64,000 bases of DNA, taken from contig DAOTUU010000048.1 of the NCBI GenBank assembly GCA_034436555.1, positions 124,001 to 188,000 of the forward strand, written 5' to 3'. This document shows positions 16,710-23,937 of the stretch, piece by piece. The notes below the pieces were generated by a model, which was given only the letters and a program-made list of their open reading frames with translations, did no database searches and was not told where the DNA came from. This DNA is from JAFMJV01 sp034436555. GTDB lineage: Bacteria; Chloroflexota; Limnocylindria; Limnocylindrales; CSP1-4. The first letter of the stretch is position 1, and the number at the start of each line of letters is the position of its first letter. Both the position numbers and the translations under genes were made by a program.

Positions 16710-17657
16710 TCAGGCGGTCCCGCGCACCTGCTGCACGATGGCGCGACCGCGCTCGGGGTCGGGGAACGACGACTGGGTGCCGGGACGGCACACCGAGTCG
16801 GCGGCGATGGCGCAGCCCAGGCGGACCGCATCGACCTCCGCCCAGCCGAGCGCGAGCGCGTACGCGAACGCCCCGATGAAGGCGTCTCCGGCGCCCGTCG
16901 AATCGACCGCCGTCACGACCGGTGCGGGCACCCGGGCGATCGAACCGTCCGGGTTGACGAGCGCCGCGCCCCGCTCGCCCAGGGTCACCAGCAGCCGGGT
17001 GCGCAGCCCGGACGCCACCGCCCGGAGCGCGTCGTCGTCGCCCGCATCGTGGGGCAGGCCGGCTGCACGGGCGATGACCGTGAACTCCGTCTCGTTGGGC
17101 ACGATCCAGTCGCTCACGGCCGCGAGCGCCGGGTCGATGGGCGCGCCGGGCGCGGGGTTGAGGATCGTGGTCGCGCCGCGGGCCCGGGCGGCGCGGAAGG
17201 CCGCCGTGGACACCGCCTGGTCGATCTCGAACTGGGCGATGACCGCGTCCACGCGCTCCATCGCCGCGACGGCCGCCGCACCGTGCTCGGGCAGGAGGCC
17301 CGCGTTCGCCCCCGGGATGATGATGATCCGGTTGCTGCCGTCCGCCTCCACCCAGATGGGCGCCACGCCGCTCGCGCCGGGCACCCGCCGGACGTGCGTC
17401 GTGTCCACGCCGTAGCGCGCGAAGTTGGCGAGGACCAGGTCACCGTTGGCGTCATCGCCGAGGCCGTTGACCATCGCGACGTGCGCGCCCAGCAGCCGCG
17501 CCATCACCGCCTGGTTGGCGCCCTTGCCGCCGAACCCCTGCACGAACCGGTCTCCGCGGATCGTCTCGCCACGCTCGGGGACCCGGGATGTGTAGGCCAC
17601 CTGGTCGATCATCGTGCTGCCCACGACGGTCAGCCAGGGTCCGGTCCCTTGGGTCAT
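16710..17657 (-). CDS. PfkB-family carbohydrate kinase (ribokinase-like)
   Basis: 315 residues from ATG 17657. Ribokinase signatures: FGGKGANQAVMA (PfkB motif 1, sugar binding), DGSNRIIIIPGAN, ILNPAPGAP, NETE and DSTGAGDAFIGAFAYAL (motif 2, with the catalytic Asp in GAGD). The fold and length match ribokinase. It phosphorylates a pentose or nucleoside-like sugar with ATP. It is 69 bases downstream of a second PfkB gene and 26 bases upstream of btpA in the same operon. Alternative substrates such as pseudouridine or tagatose 6-phosphate cannot be excluded. Confidence 0.84.
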   Translation of the reverse strand: MTQGTGPWLTVVGSTMIDQVAYTSRVPERGETIRGDRFVQGFGGKGANQAVMARLLGAHVAMVNGLGDDANGDLVLANFARYGVDTTHVRRVPGASGVAPIWVEADGSNRIIIIPGANAGLLPEHGAAAVAAMERVDAVIAQFEIDQAVSTAAFRAARARGATTILNPAPGAPIDPALAAVSDWIVPNETEFTVIARAAGLPHDAGDDDALRAVASGLRTRLLVTLGERGAALVNPDGSIARVPAPVVTAVDSTGAGDAFIGAFAYALALGWAEVDAVRLGCAIAADSVCRPGTQSSFPDPERGRAIVQQVRGTA

Positions 17658-17726
17658 CGTCTCGGCTCCATCCTCAGCGCGGCTCCATCCTCGTGTCCGC
17701 GACCCAGCGGTCACCCGGACCAATCA

Positions 17727-18713
17727 TCAGGCGCCGCCCGTCTGCGTGTCGAGCAGTCGCGTCACGTCGGCAGGCCCGATCGCCGCACGAGCGGCCTCCG
17801 GTGTCCCCACGTGGAGCGCGGCGGCGGCGTTGGCGTAGCGCAGCGCGTCCCCCAGCGCCTCGTCCGCCGCGAGCCGGGCCGCGAGCGCGCCCACGAACGC
17901 GTCGCCCGCTCCGTGAGCGTCGGCTCCGGTCACGGGATGGGCGGGCAGCCGCATGGCTGCGGCGCCGCGTGACACGGCCGCCACCCCCGATCCACCCGCC
18001 GTGACCACGACGACGGGCGCCATGCCCAGCAGGTCCTCCGCCGCGCCGACCGCGCCCGCCAGGTCATCGAGGGCGCGGGCGCCCAGCATCTCGGCCTCCA
18101 CCGCGTTGACCACGAGCAGGTCGATGAGCCCGGCCATGCCGCCCAGGGGACGCGCCGGGGCGGCGTTCAGGATGACCTGGGCGCCCGCCTCCCTCGCCAC
18201 ACGGGCCGCGCTCACGTTCGCCTCGTCCGCGATCTCGTGCTGGAGGATGAGGACGCGCGCCGCGCGGATCGCGACGGCGCTCGCGGCCACGCCGGCCGCA
18301 TCGAGCGATCGGTTCGCGCCCGACACCACGACCGCCGCGTAGTCGCCGTCCGCCTGGGTGATCGCCACGCTCATCCCGGTGGCCGCGCCGCCGCCGGATC
18401 CCGCGCCCGTGCCGGTGTCCGTGTCACTCGCGCCCGCGCCCGCGCCGGTGCTGCCGACGAAGGTCGCATCCACCCCGGCCGCGGCCAGATGCTCCCGCAT
18501 CCGCGCCCCGAACGCGTCGGCGCCGAGCCGTCCGATCATCGCGGTCACCGCCCCGTGCCGAGCAGCGGCCATCGCCTGGTTGGCGCCCTTGCCACCGGGC
18601 CGCCACCACCAGGAGTCTCCCATGAGCGTCTCGCCCAGACGCGGCAGGTGCGACGCCCGCACCACCAGGTCCAGGTGCAGGCTGCCGACGACGCAGACGC
18701 GCGGCGCGCTCAC
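17727..18713 (-). CDS. PfkB-family carbohydrate kinase with Gly-rich insertion
   Basis: 328 residues from GTG 18713, overlapping the TIM-barrel stop in GTGA. Motif 1 is RPGGKGANQAMAAARHG and motif 2 is ADAHGAGDAFVGALAARL (catalytic Asp retained; the usual DTTGAGD begins ADAHGAGD). A low-complexity stretch of Gly, Ala, Ser, Thr and Asp (about residues 109-134) is inserted in the region of the lid strands. It is encoded by GC-rich short repeats and is absent from the paralogue downstream. The pairing of two kinases suggests sequential or alternative phosphorylation of related sugars. Confidence 0.82.
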   Translation of the reverse strand: MSAPRVCVVGSLHLDLVVRASHLPRLGETLMGDSWWWRPGGKGANQAMAAARHGAVTAMIGRLGADAFGARMREHLAAAGVDATFVGSTGAGAGASDTDTGTGAGSGGGAATGMSVAITQADGDYAAVVVSGANRSLDAAGVAASAVAIRAARVLILQHEIADEANVSAARVAREAGAQVILNAAPARPLGGMAGLIDLLVVNAVEAEMLGARALDDLAGAVGAAEDLLGMAPVVVVTAGGSGVAAVSRGAAAMRLPAHPVTGADAHGAGDAFVGALAARLAADEALGDALRYANAAAALHVGTPEAARAAIGPADVTRLLDTQTGGA

Positions 18714-19702
18714 CCGCCGCGGCCGAGGATCGCGCGCTGCACCAGTCGCAGGGCGCCGACCGCATCGTGCCGCTCCAGGGCGGAGGCGAGCTCCGGCTCC
18801 GGCAGCCGGTCGAGCGCCTGCCACAGCAGCTCCATGGTCTCCACGTTGGCGGCCGCCTCCGCCACCGGATCGGCCTGCGCCACATCCGGGAACGTGTCGA
18901 AGTAGATCACCCCGGCGAAGCGCTGGAGCCGCAGCTGACGCAGCAGCTCCAGGGTGCGCACCGTGTTCACCGACCCGGGCATCAGCCCGTCATCGCGGCG
19001 GCCGTAGCCGTCGTTGATGTGCAGCCCCAGGAGGCGGGAGCGCCGGCCCACCAGCGCCGCGGCCATCGCCGGCGACACGTCCGCCTCCAGCACGTGCCCG
19101 AAGTCGAGCGTCACCCCCAGGTTCGCGCAGCCGGTCTCCGCGATCGCGAGCAGCGTGGCCGACACGTTCGGCAGGATCATCACCGAGCGCGGGTCGCTCG
19201 GCTTGTACTCGATGGACACCGGGAAGTCGGGTGCGTGCTCCGCGACGGCCCGGAGGCCCTCCACCTCGTGTTCGAACATCCGGGCGTGATCCACCCCGAA
19301 GGGGTGGTCGAACCCATCCTGGCCGGGCCAGATGGTGAGCATCGTGCCGCCCGCCTCGCGGGTCGCGTCGATGCCCCGGCGGGTCAGGTCGATGGCCTCC
19401 CGCCGGATGCGAGCGTCCGGGTTCGTGAACGCGCCGGGACGGAACGCGGGGATGTCGCCGTAACGCATGGCGAAGCCGTTGAGGTGGAGACCCCGGTCCG
19501 CGATCCGCTCGCGCAGGGCGGCCGGGTCCAGACCCTCGGTCTGCTGCGGGAAGTTGACATCGACCGCGGTCAGTCCGGGGACGGTCGCGGCCCGGTCGAT
19601 GAGGTCAAGCGTGGTGACCCCGTCCCCGCGGTCCGGCCAGAACAGCTCCGGGCGTGTGGCGAACGAGTTCAGCCGGGCGGCGTACCGAGCATGCGCGGTC
19701 AT
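18710..19702 (-). CDS. Xylose isomerase-like TIM-barrel sugar isomerase/epimerase
   Basis: 330 residues, first gene of the operon. Metal-ligand carboxylates of the AP-endonuclease-2/xylose-isomerase fold are visible in PVSIEYKPSD (Glu), VTLDFGH (Asp, His), LHINDGYG (His, Asp) and VIYFDTFPD (Asp). AMRYGD and MLTIWPGQDG are typical of L-rhamnose or D-tagatose-type isomerases. It probably interconverts an aldose and a ketose that the FGGY or PfkB kinases then use. A GGAGGGAG ribosome site precedes the start. A TACACT -10-like element lies at 19730-19735. Confidence 0.8.
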   Translation of the reverse strand: MTAHARYAARLNSFATRPELFWPDRGDGVTTLDLIDRAATVPGLTAVDVNFPQQTEGLDPAALRERIADRGLHLNGFAMRYGDIPAFRPGAFTNPDARIRREAIDLTRRGIDATREAGGTMLTIWPGQDGFDHPFGVDHARMFEHEVEGLRAVAEHAPDFPVSIEYKPSDPRSVMILPNVSATLLAIAETGCANLGVTLDFGHVLEADVSPAMAAALVGRRSRLLGLHINDGYGRRDDGLMPGSVNTVRTLELLRQLRLQRFAGVIYFDTFPDVAQADPVAEAAANVETMELLWQALDRLPEPELASALERHDAVGALRLVQRAILGRGG

Positions 19703-19729
19703 CGTGCGGAATCTCCCTCCAGCACCGCG

Positions 19730-19735
19730 AGTGTA
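19730..19735 (-). promoter_or_regulatory. -10-like TACACT upstream of the sugar-catabolic operon
   Basis: On the minus strand TACACT lies 27 bases before the first gene of the operon. A divergent TACCAT at 19784-19789 could serve the beta-helix gene. The 142-base spacer therefore probably holds both promoters. No convincing -35 boxes are seen. Confidence 0.35.
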
Positions 19736-19844
19736 GCCAGTGCGGTGGACATCGGATGGGTGGCCGATCGTCGGATCCGGGGATACCATGGCGGCGGCCC
19801 GGACACCCGGCCACGGGGCGCGGGCGCTTCGTGCGAGGTGGATC

Positions 19845-22115
19845 ATGGTGGCGCGTGGACCTCTCCCGCCCGGCTTCGGGCTTCGCATGCGGATGGCGGC
19901 GGTGACGGTCGTCGCAGCGTGCATGGGCGCCGTGGCGCCACCCGCAGCCGTGCATGCCGCCACAGAGCACACGTTCTCCGGGCTCGACCCCCAGAACCCA
20001 CACACCTGGATGGCCGTCAAGAACTGGAGCACCGAGGCCATCCCACGACCGGGCGACCGAGTCGTCATCCGGAACGCCCGCGTCGACGACGTGCCGGTCT
20101 CCATCGCTCTCGATTCGGTCTACATGAGCGAGGGCGCGGAGCTGGCCTCGGGCGGACCGCTGATCACCGACACCCTGCTGCTGCACTGTGGTCGACTTGC
20201 GATCGACACGGAGGTCCGGGGGAACGCGACCGTCATCGGCGGCGAGCTGCGGCCGGCTTCGGGTCGGATCACCCTCACCAATCGCGGCGTCCTGACCGTC
20301 CGAACGCCCCAGTTCTCCGACCAGGGATGTGGTCCGACCGTGCCCATCGAGGGCGGTGTCCTCAAGCTCTACGCGGGTGCCAGGGTCCTCAACCGAGGCA
20401 CGATCACCGGGTCGAATGGTGAGATCCAGGGGATGGTGTGTTGCACCAGCCCACAGGTCCTGGAGAATGCGCCCGGCGGGCGGATCGATGCGTCAGACAC
20501 GCTCACCTTCACCAGCCTGCGCCTGCTCCAGCGGGGACTCGTACGCAACGGGACGCTGTGGCTGGACGGTGGCGACCACGTGTTCCAGGACGGCACCACC
20601 CTCTCCGGGGCGGATGTGATCGCGGTCGGGTCGGTGATCTCGGTCGAGCCGACGTCCACCGGCGCACGCTCGACGGTCAACCTCGCCAACAGCGCGCGCC
20701 TCGTCCTCCAGGGAGAGGGAGAGCTGTTCGGGACCGCCGCGTGGGCAGGGAACGGCAGCATCCGGTTCGACCAGGGCTCGATCCATGGGGATCAGCAGAT
20801 CGATGGTGGCGTGACGTTCCGTACCAACGGGTCCGCCGCGAAGCGGATCACCCGGTTCGGCGCAGGTGATCCGGGAACCGTCGTCATCGACGGCATCGCC
20901 GATCTGGGCAGCGGTCCGCTGACCGTGGGTGGCACGCTGACGGTCCGGAAGGGGCGCCTGATGGTCAAGGCGGGTGAGCATCCGGTGATCACCGGCACGA
21001 GCTGCTGCGCCGCCCCGGTCCCCACGGTCCGCAATCGCGGCCGCATCGAGATCGCGGGCGGCGCGGACCTGACCATCGCCTCGATGCGGCTCGACAGCAA
21101 CGGCACGGTGGTCGGCGCAGGTGCGCTCATCCTTGACGGCGGCGATCACAGGCTCAGGGGTGGCAACACCCTGGACGCGCCGGTCACCATCCGCGACGGC
21201 GCCATCGTCCGTGTCGGCGCCACGACGACCGTCAAGAGGACCGTCGACCAGCTCGCCGGCACGACGCTCCAGGGTGGCACCGGCACGACCATCCCCACCA
21301 TCGGTGGGACCGGCACCTGGGCCTGGCGCGGCGGTGACATCGCGGGGAACGTGGAGTTCGCGAAGGACCTGTCCGTGCGCATCACGGGCGATCAGCTGAA
21401 GCGGACGACCAGCAGCGACGGACGCGTGGGGATCGCCGGCCCGTCACGCATCGAGGGTCCCGGGGAGCTTCGCCTCAACTGGGGCAGCAGCTTCGTCACC
21501 TCGGGTCCGGTCACGCTCGCCGGAGCGGTCATCCGCGGCTCCAGCTGCTGCACCGACCCTGCGAACGTCCGGATGGACGGCGCGCTCAAGGTGGTGAAGG
21601 CAGCCGGCGCATCGCTCATCAGCAACGTCAACGCGACGTTCAGGGGTGCGGTCGACCTCAACGGCGGCGTCCTGACCGTGGACGCGCTCGATCCGTCCTT
21701 CGAGTCCACGGCGACGCTGCGGCTCGAGGGCGGACATCTCGAGGGTGATGGCGTGGTCCTCGTCGGCCGCAACGCATCCCTCATCGGTCCGGGAACCGTG
21801 ACCGCCGGCGTGCTGGCCATGAATGGGACCGCCCGCTTCGCGACACGAGGCACACTCACGGTGGAGGGGGGCTACCAACAGGGACGCTCGGGCACGCTGG
21901 CGCTGCGCCGGGCCGGCGCGACCTGGGACAAGGTCGTCGTCCGTTCTGCCGCCTGGCTGGCGGGACGACTGGCGCTCTCAGGGAACGTGTCGACGGTCTC
22001 CAGGCCCACGGTCCTCATGTCCATGACGTCCCGGACCGGGACCTTCACCGTGACGGGTCTGCCGGCCGGGAAGCTCATCGCCTACGACTCGACGACCGTC
22101 CGCATCCTCCCGTGA
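19845..22115 (+). CDS. Large secreted beta-helix-like protein with repeated CC modules
   Basis: 756 residues from ATG 19845 (AGGTGG site nearby). A signal peptide of about 38 residues ends PPAAVHA-AT. The rest is made of short beta strands rich in Gly, Thr, Val and Asn (for example LTNRGVLTV, GGTLTVRKGRL, LNGGVLTVDAL), as in parallel beta-helix or filamentous-haemagglutinin-like proteins. Three modules carry a Cys-Cys pair in a similar setting (MVCCTSPQ, SCCAAPVP, SCCTDPAN) spaced about 190 residues apart, each followed by a strand-forming repeat. GDHVFQDG and GDHRLRGG show further internal repetition. No sortase motif or autotransporter barrel is visible. It may be a cell-surface or extracellular adhesin or polysaccharide-binding protein. 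Confidence 0.72.
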   Translation: MVARGPLPPGFGLRMRMAAVTVVAACMGAVAPPAAVHAATEHTFSGLDPQNPHTWMAVKNWSTEAIPRPGDRVVIRNARVDDVPVSIALDSVYMSEGAELASGGPLITDTLLLHCGRLAIDTEVRGNATVIGGELRPASGRITLTNRGVLTVRTPQFSDQGCGPTVPIEGGVLKLYAGARVLNRGTITGSNGEIQGMVCCTSPQVLENAPGGRIDASDTLTFTSLRLLQRGLVRNGTLWLDGGDHVFQDGTTLSGADVIAVGSVISVEPTSTGARSTVNLANSARLVLQGEGELFGTAAWAGNGSIRFDQGSIHGDQQIDGGVTFRTNGSAAKRITRFGAGDPGTVVIDGIADLGSGPLTVGGTLTVRKGRLMVKAGEHPVITGTSCCAAPVPTVRNRGRIEIAGGADLTIASMRLDSNGTVVGAGALILDGGDHRLRGGNTLDAPVTIRDGAIVRVGATTTVKRTVDQLAGTTLQGGTGTTIPTIGGTGTWAWRGGDIAGNVEFAKDLSVRITGDQLKRTTSSDGRVGIAGPSRIEGPGELRLNWGSSFVTSGPVTLAGAVIRGSSCCTDPANVRMDGALKVVKAAGASLISNVNATFRGAVDLNGGVLTVDALDPSFESTATLRLEGGHLEGDGVVLVGRNASLIGPGTVTAGVLAMNGTARFATRGTLTVEGGYQQGRSGTLALRRAGATWDKVVVRSAAWLAGRLALSGNVSTVSRPTVLMSMTSRTGTFTVTGLPAGKLIAYDSTTVRILP

Positions 22116-22125
22116 GGTGACCGCC

Positions 22126-22159
22126 TCAGGCGGCCATGAACATCCGGCGCGCCCGGGAC
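22126..22159 (-). pseudogene. Remnant copy of the glycosidase-like gene's C-terminus
   Basis: On the minus strand this stretch reads ARRMFMAA and then TGA. The intact neighbour ends ARRMFMGA and then TAG. The remnant lies directly after that stop codon. It looks like the last codons of a tandem paralogue whose body was deleted, or a local duplication of the 3' end. Confidence 0.6.
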
Positions 22160-23803
22160 CTACGCGCCCATGAACATGCGCCGTGCGATCTGGTCCTCCA
22201 GGGTCAGCCAGCGGCGGCCGGCCTCATCGTCCGAGCGATGGTCGGCGGCCGCGTGGCGCAGCGCCCGCAGCCGGTCCAGGGGCAGGCGCTGGTTGGCATC
22301 CAGCTCCTCCGCGATGCGCACGAACGCGTGCGCCGCGTCCACGCCGCCCAGCAGCGGACCCGCGTCCTCCTCGAGGAAGCGGTCCCACGACAGCTCCGGC
22401 TCCCATCCGAAGCGCGCGAACGCGAGGTAGCTGAGCTCCACCGTCGCGTGGTACGGGGACGGCTCGCCCCACACCGTCAGGCCGCGCATGCCGGTCTCGT
22501 GGACCAGGCGCGACTGGTCGGCGAACACGCGCGCGTTGAGCGCGTAGCGCTCCGTTCGCTCGTCGCCGTTCCACTGGCAGGCGAACTGGCAGCGCAGCAC
22601 ATTGGGCTGCGTGGGCAGTGACTCCACGTACTCGCGCGTCAGCTCCCGCCGGAGACGTCCCCAGTAGGTCCGGTTCGTGGTGTGCTGATAGATGGCGCCG
22701 GGCGGCAGCCGGCGCTGCGCCTCATGGGCGACCGGGTCCAGCAGGTTGTCCCACTGGATCTCGGAATAGATCCACAGGTCGCGCTTGCGGGCCCTGGCCG
22801 TCCGGTACAGGCGGGGGAAGTTGTCCGCCATGTCCGTGTGCGACCAGTAGTCGCCGTGATCGCGGGCGCGCCGCGCGGCCTCCGCCTCGTTGGCGCGCCG
22901 GAGGACGCACCGCTCGCAGCCGCACACGCCGTAGTCGCCCGCCTCGATGTTGATGCCGCCGAGCTGGAACGTGTCCACGAGCCAGGCGATGCCCTCCTCC
23001 ATCCAGGCCATGGTCTCGGGGGCCGAGGGACACGCGGAGAGCGTGTAGTCGGAGCGCGGGAAGCTGAGCGGGAAGGCGAGGTCCGCGATCTGGAAGCCCA
23101 CGCCGCGCTCCAGCGACGCCGCGTGCTGCGGGTTCGCCCGGAGCCATGTGGCGAGGTTGTGGCGATGGTCGCCCTCCCAGTAGATGCCGCCGTAGGAGCC
23201 GATCGCGACACCCGGCAGGATGCGCACGCCGCGCTCGGTGGCGTAGCGGCACAGCTCCTGGGCGGCCTCCACGCCGCCGTGGCTGTCACGCAGGAAGCCG
23301 TAGATGACGATCGCCGCGATCCGGTGGCGGGAGCAGAAGTCGACCATCCGCCGGTAGTCGGCGAGGAACCCAGCGGGCGGCTTGCCGTACGGGTTGAAGA
23401 CCCCGATCTCCTGCTGCCCCACCTGCGACAGCTCCCAGTTCGTGGAGTGGTCCCAGGTCCAGAACGTCCGATAGGCGAGGCCCGGCGCATCCTCCACCGG
23501 CTCGGCCGGCAGCTCCAGGCGCGCCGGGTGACCGCCGCCGCGGCCGATGAGCTCCTCCACGCCATAGATGACGCCCGAGAACGGGCCGCCCGCGACCGTG
23601 GTGCGGCGGGCGACCGGATCGGTGGTGACGCGGAAGCCGCCCTCCGGAAGCGAGGGGTCCTCGACGAGCGCGACCGTCGCCCCCTCGCCGCCGGCCCGCC
23701 AGTCGATGGCGGGGTGCGCCTCCCGGAGTCGCCGTGCGGCGTGAATATGGTGGTCACCACCCTCGATGACGACGGGACCCTCGAGCGTGTGCGTCGCGGC
23801 CAT
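22160..23803 (-). CDS. Glycoside hydrolase-like protein (GH20/GH67-type N-terminal domain plus TIM barrel)
   Basis: 547 residues from ATG 23803, preceded by GAGGGAGG. Residues about 1-95 resemble the alpha/beta domain that precedes the catalytic barrel in GH20 hexosaminidases and GH67 glucuronidases (GGFRVTTDPVARRTTVAGG, GVIYGVEELI). Residues 120-430 look like a TIM barrel: FLADYRRMVDFCSRHRIAAI, YGFLRDSHGG, GVRILPGVAIGSYGG, and INIEAGDYGVCGCERCV, a CxCxxC loop that recalls DUF4838-like glycosidases. No signal peptide is visible, so it acts in the cytosol. The catalytic acid is probably in the INIEAGD segment. It likely cleaves an imported oligosaccharide. Confidence 0.65.
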   Translation of the reverse strand: MAATHTLEGPVVIEGGDHHIHAARRLREAHPAIDWRAGGEGATVALVEDPSLPEGGFRVTTDPVARRTTVAGGPFSGVIYGVEELIGRGGGHPARLELPAEPVEDAPGLAYRTFWTWDHSTNWELSQVGQQEIGVFNPYGKPPAGFLADYRRMVDFCSRHRIAAIVIYGFLRDSHGGVEAAQELCRYATERGVRILPGVAIGSYGGIYWEGDHRHNLATWLRANPQHAASLERGVGFQIADLAFPLSFPRSDYTLSACPSAPETMAWMEEGIAWLVDTFQLGGINIEAGDYGVCGCERCVLRRANEAEAARRARDHGDYWSHTDMADNFPRLYRTARARKRDLWIYSEIQWDNLLDPVAHEAQRRLPPGAIYQHTTNRTYWGRLRRELTREYVESLPTQPNVLRCQFACQWNGDERTERYALNARVFADQSRLVHETGMRGLTVWGEPSPYHATVELSYLAFARFGWEPELSWDRFLEEDAGPLLGGVDAAHAFVRIAEELDANQRLPLDRLRALRHAAADHRSDDEAGRRWLTLEDQIARRMFMGA

Positions 23804-23902
23804 GGATCGGAACCTCCCTCGCGTGGTCTCCATTGTCCCCGAGGCGTCACGCGGCGGCAGGGTCGGAGCGTCCGTGACACCGCGCGATCAGCCACCACCT
23901 GA

Positions 23903-23928
23903 TTGCGTACGCAACTATCTGCTATGCT
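23903..23928 (+). promoter_or_regulatory. Palindromic operator TTGCGTACGCAA next to -10-like TATGCT
   Basis: A perfect 12-base palindrome at 23903-23914 is followed by TATGCT at 23923-23928, nine bases before the ATG of the fusion gene. This implies a leaderless or near-leaderless transcript with the palindrome at about the -35 position. A related site, TTGC-ACAG-GCAA with the same flanks, occurs at 34430-34441. Confidence 0.5.
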
Positions 23929-23937
23929 GGCGGGGTC

